DNA of 13,504 nucleotides from Desulfuromusa sp. (GTDB taxonomy: Bacteria > Desulfobacterota > Desulfuromonadia > Desulfuromonadales > Geopsychrobacteraceae), in NCBI GenBank assembly GCA_021157505.1, contig JAGGWI010000021.1, positions 1 through 13,504 on the forward strand. The letters are read 5' to 3'. Shown here piece after piece: positions 1-5,828 of this stretch. Numbering within the stretch: the first letter of the stretch is position 1; every line of letters begins with the position of its first letter. The translations under genes and the position numbers were made by a program. The notes under the pieces are model-generated. The model ran no database searches. It saw only the letters and a program-made list of their open reading frames with translations, and was not told where the DNA came from.

Positions 1-719
1 GAGATCAGTGCCTCATGACTATCGAGTGTCATGACGATATTGAGATTTTCGGCCACCTTGCGAAAATGGTGCTTGAACCATTGAATCAGAACATTATGCT
101 CATCATCGTCGGTAATGAAGTCTTTTTTGACCAGATTCTGGAAGGAGTGATCACCACAAATCTCTTTTTGATAGTAGGCTTGTGAACAAACCAGAATTAA
201 CTCTTCCTTGATCAACGGGTCAACGCTGAAGATATTCGAGTTGTCCAGAAAATCCCCCTGATTTAAAAAAACATCAACCAATGCGTAGTCCAGAGCACCA
301 TCCCTTACCCCATCCAGCAATGGTGCAAACTCATCAAATTTCAGGTTGAAAATCACGTCTGGATATTGTTGCCGAAATGAACTACAGAACTGCGGCAGAT
401 ATTCTTTCCCGAACTCTCTGGGAGCACCGATGCGCAGCAAACCTGATGGTCGATCCATCGGTTGACGGATATAGGGGATCTCATTCTGTAGCTTGTCAAC
501 AAAGGGTTCAACAAGTGTGAATAGCCGCTCTCCTGCTGCAGTCGGCACCAGTTTTTTATGCAGCCGGGTAAACAGGGGGATCTTCAGCTCTGCTTCCAAC
601 TTCTGCAGCTGTTGACTGATAGCGGGCTGCGACAAGTGTAACCTGTTTGCCGCAGCGACAATGCTGTTTAACGCATAGATATGATAAAAGACCTTGAGGC
701 GGTTGAAATCTGGAAGCAT
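1..719 (-). CDS. LysR-family transcriptional regulator (3' end beyond window)
   Basis: Reading the minus strand from an ATG at 719-717 gives 239 codons without a stop up to the window edge. The first ~60 residues form a LysR winged helix-turn-helix: MLPDFNRLKVFYHIY is followed by the AANRLHLSQPAISQQLQKLE recognition region. The remainder looks like the start of the periplasmic-binding-protein-like effector domain (GLLRIGAPREFGKEYLPQF, then a DYALVDVFL segment). About 50-60 residues of a typical ~295-residue family member are missing at the C-terminus. LysR proteins bind DNA as tetramers and respond to a small ligand, often controlling a divergent gene; here that neighbour is the small membrane protein at 822-980. 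The effector cannot be inferred. A loose AGGAT ribosome site lies about 11 nt before the ATG. Family call is firm, target unknown. Confidence 0.93.
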   Translation of the reverse strand, partial: MLPDFNRLKVFYHIYALNSIVAAANRLHLSQPAISQQLQKLEAELKIPLFTRLHKKLVPTAAGERLFTLVEPFVDKLQNEIPYIRQPMDRPSGLLRIGAPREFGKEYLPQFCSSFRQQYPDVIFNLKFDEFAPLLDGVRDGALDYALVDVFLNQGDFLDNSNIFSVDPLIKEELILVCSQAYYQKEICGDHSFQNLVKKDFITDDDEHNVLIQWFKHHFRKVAENLNIVMTLDSHEALI

Positions 720-758
720 AATTATAACTTATCCTATACTTTAAAAAGAATAATTATA
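718..758. promoter_or_regulatory. Divergent AT-rich promoter region with a 9-bp direct repeat
   Basis: The 9-mer ATAATTATA occurs at 718-726 and again at 750-758, a 32-bp offset close to three helical turns. It lies between the lysR start and the small plus-strand gene. The first copy overlaps the lysR start codon, which would fit autoregulation. TATACT boxes resembling -10 elements occur at 735-740 and 755-760. Binding by the adjacent LysR protein is inference from location only. AT-rich DNA produces such repeats by chance fairly easily. Confidence 0.35.
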
Positions 759-821
759 CTTATACAACACGCGGGTCTAATATTCAACCCACGACACAAC
801 GCACTTTCGAGGGAGGCGATT

Positions 822-980
822 ATGACCTACATTTTATTGATCGGTTTGGGAATTATTTTTACTCTGATTATTTTTGGATTTATCTCACTGAAAACCTGGG
901 AAAGCGAAGGGCGAATTATCAACGCCAGCTGGTTGGATGATGAAGAGAAGTTCCATATTATTTCCCGGTGGGGTGCATAG
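822..980 (+). CDS. Small single-span membrane protein, 52 aa, unknown function
   Basis: ATG at 822 is preceded by a good ribosome site (GGGAGGCG, 811-818), so I prefer it to the longer frame starting at 681, whose N-terminal part lies over the lysR promoter and start. The protein begins MTYILLIGLGIIFTLIIFGF, a hydrophobic helix over residues ~3-23. A polar, acidic tail of about 29 residues (LKTWESEGRIINASWLDDEE region) follows and is presumably cytoplasmic or periplasmic. I do not recognise the family. The stop codon lies only 3 nt before the MITE-like element at 983-1150, so the C-terminus could have been altered by that insertion. The gene is divergent from lysR and could be its target. Confidence 0.6.
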   Translation: MTYILLIGLGIIFTLIIFGFISLKTWESEGRIINASWLDDEEKFHIISRWGA

Positions 981-982
981 CA

Positions 983-1150
983 CTAAGTACTCTGTACACC
1001 CTAAACCTTCGCATCTTGCTTGTTCTTCTGAGCGTCAACTGCGTTGTGACTTCCGCTGTATAGCTTTGGCTATGCAGCGAAAATCACGTCTTGTTGACCC
1101 GCAAAATTCCAGCGCAATATTGCGATGGTTTAAGATATACAGAGCACTAG
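983..1150 (+). mobile_element. MITE-like element, copy A (168 bp)
   Basis: The ends are imperfect inverted repeats: CTAAGTACTCTGTA at 983-996 and TACAGAGCACTAG at 1138-1150. The centre is a strong hairpin (1046-1087), GTGACTTCCGCTGTATAGC facing GCTATGCAGCGAAAATCAC across a TTTG loop. The 94-nt interior (1032-1125) matches the reverse complement of 10044-10137 at roughly 84 of 94 positions by eye. This makes it a second copy of the element upstream of rnj. There is no transposase; the open frame crossing it (937-1218) is repeat-derived. CTAG-type ends with a possible TA target duplication are reminiscent of IS630-family MITEs, which is inference. Confidence 0.75.
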
Positions 1151-1247
1151 GAAAAATAAGGACAACAATCCTCTCTTCTTTGTGGGGTGATGAAAATATC
1201 CAAATCGGGAGAAGGTGACCGTGCGTTCTTCCCCCTTGCCGTCCATT

Positions 1248-1577
1248 CTAATGGGCAAAAAGTTCCTGCAAGCAATTCACTATTTTATGCTGATCTCCAG
1301 TTGAAATCACACCAAGTTTTTGAGCCAGCCTGACTTTGTCGACTGCACGCATTTGATCTAATAAAATCAACCCGTTTTTTTCTTGAAAAACACAAGATAT
1401 TCTGGAAGGAAATTTAAATCCCTTGGAGGTCATGGGTGCAACAATTACAGTCTTCAATGCAGACATTTCATCGGGGGAAATGACAACACAAGGTCTGGTC
1501 TTTTTTATCTCTGAGCCCTGCGTTGGATCCAGCTGAACTAACCAGATGTCAAATCTATGAATTTCTGGTTTCACCAT
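1248..1577 (-). CDS. mazF: MazF/PemK-family mRNA interferase toxin
   Basis: The 109-residue product has the MazF/PemK fold signature: RFDIWLVQLDPTQGSEIKK near the N-terminus, then TRPCVVIS (residues 27-34, including the conserved Arg-Pro), APMTS (47-51) and LDQMRAVDK (73-81). Toxins of this family cleave mRNA at short sequence motifs and arrest growth until neutralised. I choose the ATG at 1577 over the GTG at 1583 because the AAGGAG ribosome site lies 5 nt before the ATG and overlaps the GTG. With that start the gene overlaps the mazE stop by 7 nt (ATGGTGA), a translational-coupling arrangement typical of antitoxin-toxin pairs. The toxin appears intact. Its cleavage motif cannot be read from sequence. 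Confidence 0.93.
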   Translation of the reverse strand: MVKPEIHRFDIWLVQLDPTQGSEIKKTRPCVVISPDEMSALKTVIVAPMTSKGFKFPSRISCVFQEKNGLILLDQMRAVDKVRLAQKLGVISTGDQHKIVNCLQELFAH

Positions 1578-1828
1578 TGCCACTCCTTATCATCAAGCAA
1601 CGGGGCATCTAACCACTCCCGATCAACAAGGCTGGCCTCATCATTTACTTTAAGAGTCTGATCAATCTGCTGGCGCCAATTTTTCCGGGGTTCCTGTACT
1701 GGCTGGATCAACAGTCCCCCATCAATAACTTTAAATACCAGCTCTTTGTTACTCAGATGGGCTTGTTCGATGACAGCCTTGGGGATTCTTACCCCCTGTG
1801 AATTTCCGATCTTGATTAAAGTTGCCAT
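1571..1828 (-). CDS. mazE: MazE-family antitoxin (SpoVT/AbrB DNA-binding domain)
   Basis: The 85-residue product has an N-terminal swapped-hairpin DNA-binding domain typical of AbrB/MazE: MATLIKIGNSQGVRIPKAVI, then LSNKELVFKVIDGGLLIQPV. An acidic, aromatic C-terminal tail (REWLDAPLLDDKEWQW) follows; in this family that region wraps around the toxin. GGAGGT lies 5 nt before the ATG. It is first in the operon, directly upstream of and overlapping mazF. It should neutralise MazF and, with it, repress its own promoter. A sigma70-like promoter and a palindrome overlapping the -10 are visible just upstream, which supports autoregulation. Intact; family call firm. Confidence 0.93.
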   Translation of the reverse strand: MATLIKIGNSQGVRIPKAVIEQAHLSNKELVFKVIDGGLLIQPVQEPRKNWRQQIDQTLKVNDEASLVDREWLDAPLLDDKEWQW

Positions 1829-1853
1829 ATTTTACCTCCACACAAATCAGATA

Positions 1854-1892
1854 ATGTAATTACATAATAGGCACACTGGTAAATTTTGTCAA
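1854..1892 (-). promoter_or_regulatory. mazEF promoter with overlapping operator palindrome
   Basis: On the minus strand, TTGACA (1892-1887) and TATTAT (1869-1864) are separated by exactly 17 nt, a near-consensus sigma70 promoter about 40 nt before mazE. The perfect 12-bp palindrome ATGTAATTACAT (1854-1865) overlaps the downstream edge of the -10 box. That is where a MazE/MazEF repressor would block transcription. A related half-site, CTGTAATGTG, lies upstream of the -35. Promoter strength and repression are inferred from position and symmetry. Confidence 0.75.
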
Positions 1893-1929
1893 TTTGAAGC
1901 ACATTACAGGCACAACACACCCTCACGAT

Positions 1930-1947
1930 TCTTCTTCATGAAGAAGA
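1930..1947. repeat. Perfect 18-bp palindrome downstream of queF
   Basis: TCTTCTTCATGAAGAAGA is an exact inverted repeat with no spacer, between the mazEF promoter and the queF 3' end. With no loop it is more like a protein-binding site than a terminator, and there is no T-tract. Function unknown. Confidence 0.5.
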
Positions 1948-1983
1948 TGGTCGCAGGACAGTTGAGGAAGAGGTGCAGTAAGT

Positions 1984-2030
1984 GGGAACAGAATAATGTT
2001 CGCAACAATCGCGAAAATAATTCCGTCCCC
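1984..2030 (-). repeat. REP-like hairpin in the queF 3' region
   Basis: Arms at 1984-2003 and 2011-2030 pair over 20 positions in minus-strand RNA, with two G-U pairs and two mismatches, around a 7-nt loop (GATTGTT). It begins with GGGGAC on the minus strand, 9 nt past the queF stop. It lacks a T-tract, so it is not a standard intrinsic terminator. The GGGGAC lead and long imperfect stem recall REP elements associated with REP-associated tyrosine transposases. It could also protect the queF mRNA 3' end. Confidence 0.55.
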
Positions 2031-2039
2031 TTCGTAGCT

Positions 2040-2870
2040 TTACTGCCTTGCCAGACGTAAATTTTCAATATGAGTTTCAAAATTGGAACGGAAGGGGTTG
2101 ATATCCAAACCACCCCGGCGGGTGTAGCGGGCATAGACAGTCAGTTTTTCGGGCTGACAATAGCGCATCAGGTCAACAAAAATCCGCTCGACACACTGCT
2201 CGTGAAACTCATTATGTTGGCGGAATGAAATCAGGTAGCGCAGCAATGCTTCAGGATCAATTCTGCTACCACGATAACGGATCAGCACACTCCCCCAATC
2301 GGGTTGATTGGTCACCAGACAGTTACTTTTCAGCAGATGACTGTGCAACTCCTCCTCCACCTGCTGCTGTGGATCGGTAGAGCTTTCCAGTAAAGATGGG
2401 TCGAGAGAATACTCATCGACTTCAATATCAAGATCATCAATACACCGCCCTGGAAAACTCTGAATCTTCTCAGTGATGAATTGATCGCTGCCGAGCAAGC
2501 GGACCCGAACCTTTGCCCCGGCGGCTGTGGACAGATCTGCAACCATTCGTTCTTCAACTTGATCAAAATCGCTCAACCTGGTCTGGTTAAAAGAATTAAG
2601 ATAGAGCTTGAATGATTTTGATTCAATCAGGTTGGGAGATTCACAGGGAATATGAAATTCCCCCATGGTGACCACCGGCTTCCCTTTCGGGTTGAGCCAG
2701 GAGAGCTCAAAAGCGTTCCAGATATCGTAGCCGCCAAAAGGGAGTTCTCCGGTTATGCCGATCACATCCCGTTTCACCTGACGTGGAAACGGGCAGAGCA
2801 GTTGTGGATCATACTCGGTTTTGTAGCTGGTCGTTTTACCCAATGGTAAAAGTGCTTCAAAATCAGACAT
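2040..2870 (-). CDS. queF: NADPH-dependent 7-cyano-7-deazaguanine (preQ0) reductase, bimodular type
   Basis: QueF reduces the nitrile of preQ0 to the aminomethyl group of preQ1 in the queuosine tRNA-modification pathway, in the cytoplasm. At 276 residues it matches the long two-module form (E. coli QueF is 282). The N-terminal module carries the QueF motif ESKSFKLYLNSFNQT (residues 83-97). The C-terminal module carries the thioimide-forming cysteine, Cys184 in SNCLVTNQPDWGS, with Asp191. FHE at 222-224 matches the conserved His-Glu pair. GGLDINPFRS near the C-terminus is also typical. ATG at 2870 has AAGGGG upstream. It is divergent from asd, and other queuosine genes are not in the window. 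I found no preQ1 riboswitch in its leader. Complete and apparently functional. Confidence 0.96.
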   Translation of the reverse strand: MSDFEALLPLGKTTSYKTEYDPQLLCPFPRQVKRDVIGITGELPFGGYDIWNAFELSWLNPKGKPVVTMGEFHIPCESPNLIESKSFKLYLNSFNQTRLSDFDQVEERMVADLSTAAGAKVRVRLLGSDQFITEKIQSFPGRCIDDLDIEVDEYSLDPSLLESSTDPQQQVEEELHSHLLKSNCLVTNQPDWGSVLIRYRGSRIDPEALLRYLISFRQHNEFHEQCVERIFVDLMRYCQPEKLTVYARYTRRGGLDINPFRSNFETHIENLRLARQ

Positions 2871-2947
2871 AGGCCCCTTTAAATCACAAGTAGCGCAAAA
2901 AATATTACCACATATCCGCTAAATGCTGATATGATTCCCTGCTGAAT

Positions 2948-2973
2948 CTGGTCAGAGTAACTCATCTAACCAG
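2948..2973. promoter_or_regulatory. Inverted repeat between queF and asd
   Basis: CTGGTCAGA (2948-2956) and TCTAACCAG (2965-2973) are inverted with one mismatch, which becomes a U-G pair in minus-strand RNA, around an 8-nt loop. It lies 48 nt before the asd start and 78 nt before queF. It could be an operator for either divergent gene or a leader hairpin. No convincing sigma70 promoter is visible for either gene in this gap. Confidence 0.35.
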
Positions 2974-3020
2974 TCGAAGCATAAGTACTTTTTATTCCCC
3001 CGTCAACATGGAGAAAGATT

Positions 3021-4127
3021 ATGAAAGTTGGATTAGTCGGTTGGCGTGGCATGGTCGGTTCCGTGTTGATGCAACGGATGCTCGAAGAAGACGATCTTGC
3101 CGGAGTCAAAGCGGTGTTTTTCTCAACCTCTCAGGCCGGTCAGGCCGCTCCCGATTTCGGCCAGGGGCCGGGAACGCTGGAAGATGCAAGTGATATTTCC
3201 AAACTTGCTGAACAGGATATCATCATCACCTGTCAGGGCGGAGATTATACCAAAGCTGTTCATTCCAAGCTCCGTGACAGCGGCTGGGATGGTTACTGGA
3301 TTGATGCTGCTTCTACGCTGCGAATGGACGATAATACTGTCATCATTCTTGATCCTATTAATCGTGATGTTATTGATGCTGCGTTGGAGAATGGTTGTAA
3401 AGATTTTATCGGTGGTAACTGCACCGTCAGTTTGATGCTGATGGCCATTGGTGGATTGTTCAATGCCGGGCTGGTTGAATGGGTCAGCTCCATGACTTAT
3501 CAGGCCGCCTCTGGTGCCGGAGCACCAAATATGCGCGAACTGTTGTCACAAATGGGAACCTTGAACGACTGCGTTGCCAAAGAGCTACAGAGCCCGGGAT
3601 CAGCAATTCTGGAAATCGATAGAAAAGTGACCGCAACCCTGCGCAGTGATGAATTTCCAAAAGCTGAATTTGGATTTCCACTGGCTGGCAGTGTTCTCCC
3701 CTGGATCGATCGCGAAGTAGAAGATGGTCAAAGTCGCGAAGAGTGGAAGGGGATTGCCGAAACCAATAAAATTCTCAACAACCAAACCCTGATCCCGATT
3801 GATGGGATCTGTGTTCGTATCGGTTCGATGCGCTGCCACAGTCAGGCTCTGACGATCAAACTGAATCAAGATCTGCCGATTGAGGAGATTGAGACTCTGA
3901 TCGCAGAGGGAAATCAGTGGGCTAAGTTGATTCCCAATAACAAAGTTGACACGTTGGAACAATTGACTCCCGCTGCGGTTTCAGGAACTCTTGAAATCCC
4001 TGTTGGCCGGGTGCGTAAGATGCACATGGGCCCGGAGTATCTCTCTGTTTTTACCTGTGGAGATCAATTGCTCTGGGGAGCGGCCGAACCACTCCGGCGG
4101 ATGTTACGGATTCTGGCGGATAAATAA
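3021..4127 (+). CDS. asd: Aspartate-semialdehyde dehydrogenase
   Basis: Asd converts beta-aspartyl phosphate to aspartate semialdehyde with NADPH, the branch point for lysine/diaminopimelate, threonine and methionine. The 368-residue protein matches the E. coli-type enzyme (367). It begins with the nucleotide-binding motif MKVGLVGWRGMVGSVLMQRM. The catalytic cysteine is Cys134 in GGNCTVSLML, and the catalytic histidine is His273 in RIGSMRCHSQALTIKL. Both positions agree with the E. coli enzyme to within one residue. GGAG lies 7 nt before ATG 3021. It is convergent with lysC, which supplies its substrate, so the two pathway genes are adjacent but not co-transcribed. No truncation or missing residue seen. 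Confidence 0.97.
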   Translation: MKVGLVGWRGMVGSVLMQRMLEEDDLAGVKAVFFSTSQAGQAAPDFGQGPGTLEDASDISKLAEQDIIITCQGGDYTKAVHSKLRDSGWDGYWIDAASTLRMDDNTVIILDPINRDVIDAALENGCKDFIGGNCTVSLMLMAIGGLFNAGLVEWVSSMTYQAASGAGAPNMRELLSQMGTLNDCVAKELQSPGSAILEIDRKVTATLRSDEFPKAEFGFPLAGSVLPWIDREVEDGQSREEWKGIAETNKILNNQTLIPIDGICVRIGSMRCHSQALTIKLNQDLPIEEIETLIAEGNQWAKLIPNNKVDTLEQLTPAAVSGTLEIPVGRVRKMHMGPEYLSVFTCGDQLLWGAAEPLRRMLRILADK

Positions 4128-4143
4128 AATTCATTAGTAAACT

Positions 4144-4254
4144 CGGGACTGTCCCCAGATCCATCGGGGGCTGTCCCAGGTGTTTACGGACGATGAAACT
4201 ACGGTGGTTCGCGTCGCAAAAGCCTGGGACAGCCCCCATGCGGGGACAGTCCCG
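4144..4254. repeat. Paired REP-like palindromes, GGGACTGTCCCC type
   Basis: Two sets of arms are nested. CGGGACTGTCCCC (4144-4156) pairs exactly with GGGGACAGTCCCG (4242-4254). GGGGGCTGTCCCAGG (4166-4180) pairs exactly with CCTGGGACAGCCCCC (4223-4237). The loop is about 42 nt. Each arm also contains a smaller internal inversion, so cruciform or alternative folds are possible. The shape suggests a REP doublet mobilised by a Y1-type REP-associated transposase, but no such gene lies in the window. Confidence 0.7.
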
Positions 4255-4289
4255 GTTTTGCTGGAAAAATTGCTTAAGCTAGCGCCATT

Positions 4290-4317
4290 CGGGACACGTA
4301 ACGAGTACATGTCCCCG
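4290..4317. repeat. Third GGGAC/GTCCC hairpin
   Basis: GGGACACGTA (4291-4300) pairs with TACATGTCCC (4306-4315), nine of ten positions, around a 5-nt loop. It shares the GGGAC/GTCCCC ends of the larger repeat just upstream and is probably a single or degraded unit of the same family. Confidence 0.5.
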
Positions 4318-4350
4318 GAATACTCCACTGATTCAGATATTATATAAAAA

Positions 4351-4390
4351 CAGCGCCCCTGACTGGAGTCAGGGGCGCTGAATTTTTTTT
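4351..4390. terminator. Bidirectional intrinsic terminator between asd and lysC
   Basis: CAGCGCCCCTGAC (4351-4363) pairs perfectly with GTCAGGGGCGCTG (4368-4380), giving a 13-bp GC-rich stem with a 4-nt loop. Rightward it is followed by AA and eight T; leftward (lysC direction) by TTTTTATA. It should terminate both convergent transcripts. Confidence 0.92.
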
Positions 4391-4502
4391 GAACGTCTTC
4401 ACCTCTGGGGTTGAAATAAAAGTACCAACACCGGTTATTAGCCGGCCGGGTGGAAGCTGGCAAACCACATCACTCTGGTAACAAACCGTGACTTTAAAAA
4501 GG

Positions 4503-5000
4503 TTACAGCACCTCTTCAATCGCCGGTAGCTCCAACCCAAATGCCTTATGTAGCACCCGCACCGCCAGTTCAGTATATTTTGCATCAACTATACAGGACA
4601 CCTTGATCTCACTGGTTGAAATCATCTGGATATTGATTCCGTCCTGCGACAAAGCTTCAAACATGGTACTCGCTACACCAGCATGAGAACGCATCCCAAC
4701 CCCGATAATTGATACTTTAGAAATTTCAGTATCGAAACTGACCCCGCGAGCCTCGATTTTGTCGGCGACCTTTTCGACAATCGCCACCGCTTTTTTACAA
4801 TCCCCTTTGGGTACAGTAAAGGTCAAATCGGTTGCGCCCTGATGTGAAATATTCTGGATAATCATATCGACGGTGATCTCGTTTTTGCTCAGCGGTGTAA
4901 ATATCTGTGCGGAAACACCAGGCTGATCCGGTACCCCAAAAATACTGATTTTTGCTTCATCCTTGTTAAAAGCCACACCTGAAACCAATACGGTTTCCAT
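4503..5000 (-). CDS. Possible internal lysC product: ACT-domain beta subunit
   Basis: Inside lysC, AAGGAGG (5015-5009) lies 8 nt before an in-frame ATG (5000-4998, Met247). Initiation there would give a 165-residue polypeptide consisting of just the two ACT domains, starting METVLVSGVAF. In Bacillus subtilis aspartokinase II and Corynebacterium LysC, an in-frame internal start of this kind makes the small beta subunit of an alpha2-beta2 enzyme, with nearly the same length and boundary. The sequence shows the site; its use in this organism is inference. Confidence 0.6.
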   Translation of the reverse strand: METVLVSGVAFNKDEAKISIFGVPDQPGVSAQIFTPLSKNEITVDMIIQNISHQGATDLTFTVPKGDCKKAVAIVEKVADKIEARGVSFDTEISKVSIIGVGMRSHAGVASTMFEALSQDGINIQMISTSEIKVSCIVDAKYTELAVRVLHKAFGLELPAIEEVL

Positions 5001-5738
5001 ATCTTTATCCTCCTTCATCACCAACGTACCCGGCTTATCGTGAAAACTGGAACGCACATGAATGACAACGTTATATTTCTTAGCAAATTCAACACTTCGA
5101 ATTTGCAGAACTTTTGCTCCTAAAGATGCCATTTCAAGCATTTCATCGTAAGAGATTTTTTCAATCTTACGCGCTTCAGGAACCATCCTCGGGTCGGTGG
5201 TGTAAACCCCATCGACATCGGTATAAATTTCACAAACATCCGCCTTCAGTGCAGCAGCAACCGCAACAGCTGAAGTATCAGAACCGCCGCGACCGAGGGT
5301 GGTTATGTTGCCGTCACCATCGGTTCCCTGAAATCCAGCAACAATAACAATTGTCCCTTTTTTTAAATCCCCGCGAATATTTTCGTCAGCGATACTTTTG
5401 ATCCGCGCTCTGGCATGCGCCTTATCAGTGAGCATGGGAATCTGTGAACCAAGATAACTTCGGGCATTGTAGCCCATAGACTGCAGGCACATAGACAGTA
5501 ATGAAATCGTCACCTGCTCACCGGTCGACACCAGAACATCATATTCACGTTCACTTGGAAATTCGGTAATTTCTGCCGCCAAAGCTACCAGACGATTTGT
5601 TTCACCAGCCATAGCCGAAACAATAACAACAACTTCATTGCCATCATCAAAGGTTTTGGCAATCCGGCTGGCAACATTGCGGATCCGTTCCACTGATCCC
5701 ACTGACGTGCCGCCATATTTCTGCACTACCAGAGCCAT
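4503..5738 (-). CDS. lysC: Aspartate kinase (monofunctional, two ACT domains)
   Basis: LysC phosphorylates aspartate to beta-aspartyl phosphate, the first step to lysine, threonine and methionine. The 411-residue product starts MALVVQKYGGTSVGS, the KxGGTSxG kinase signature. Kinase motifs follow: VSAMAGETNRL, STGEQVTISLLS, TTLGRGGSDTSAVA and EIYTDVDGVYTTDPR. The C-terminal ~160 residues carry two ACT domains (DEAKISIFGVPDQPGVSAQIF, then KVSIIGVGMRSHAGVASTMF), the usual site of lysine/threonine feedback inhibition. ATG 5738 is chosen because it gives the conserved N-terminus and has GGGAGG upstream; the in-frame TTG at 5762 is not needed. A strong internal ribosome site before Met247 may give a separate regulatory subunit. 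Convergent with asd. Confidence 0.97.
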   Translation of the reverse strand: MALVVQKYGGTSVGSVERIRNVASRIAKTFDDGNEVVVIVSAMAGETNRLVALAAEITEFPSEREYDVLVSTGEQVTISLLSMCLQSMGYNARSYLGSQIPMLTDKAHARARIKSIADENIRGDLKKGTIVIVAGFQGTDGDGNITTLGRGGSDTSAVAVAAALKADVCEIYTDVDGVYTTDPRMVPEARKIEKISYDEMLEMASLGAKVLQIRSVEFAKKYNVVIHVRSSFHDKPGTLVMKEDKDMETVLVSGVAFNKDEAKISIFGVPDQPGVSAQIFTPLSKNEITVDMIIQNISHQGATDLTFTVPKGDCKKAVAIVEKVADKIEARGVSFDTEISKVSIIGVGMRSHAGVASTMFEALSQDGINIQMISTSEIKVSCIVDAKYTELAVRVLHKAFGLELPAIEEVL

Positions 5739-5767
5739 AACAGTTCTCTTCCTCCCTATCAAAAAAA

Positions 5768-5801
5768 GCCGACAGTGATGTTCCGCGTGTCGACACCGAC
5801 A
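5768..5801 (-). promoter_or_regulatory. Putative attenuator in the lysC leader
   Basis: In minus-strand RNA, GTCGACA (5794-5788) can pair with TGTCGGC (5774-5768), giving a 7-bp stem with one G-U and a 13-nt loop, directly followed by seven U (5767-5761): a terminator shape. An alternative hairpin TGTCG-GTGT-CGACA (5801-5788) uses the same left arm, so the two are mutually exclusive. It lies 23 nt before the lysC ribosome site. No leader peptide or lysine riboswitch was recognised, so the sensing mechanism is unknown. Confidence 0.4.
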
Positions 5802-5828
5802 AATAATTATAAATCTCAGGAATGTACT

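Larger units (their letters stand above)
4128..4502. other. asd-lysC convergent intergenic region
   Basis: This 375-nt stretch has no convincing gene. It holds a long double-armed inverted repeat (4144-4254), a smaller related hairpin (4290-4317) and the bidirectional terminator (4351-4390). About 110 nt after the terminator contains only a short CCGG-flanked hairpin (around 4431-4448) close to the lysC stop. Short open frames here are composed largely of repeat sequence. Confidence 0.7.

Noticed and set aside
937..1218. 93-codon open frame on the plus strand
   Set aside because: Most of it is translated MITE copy A. The same peptide (AMQRKSRLV) appears in the false extension of rnj from copy B, showing that repeat sequence, not a gene, explains it.
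1205..1240. Terminator for mazF
   Set aside because: GGGAGAA and TTCTTCCCCC pair only with a bulge and there is no T-tract on the minus strand, so I do not call it.
2871..3020. preQ1 riboswitch upstream of queF
   Set aside because: I looked for the short preQ1-I pattern (stem-loop followed by an A-rich tail pairing into the loop) in the minus-strand leader and did not find it. A covariance-model search could settle this.
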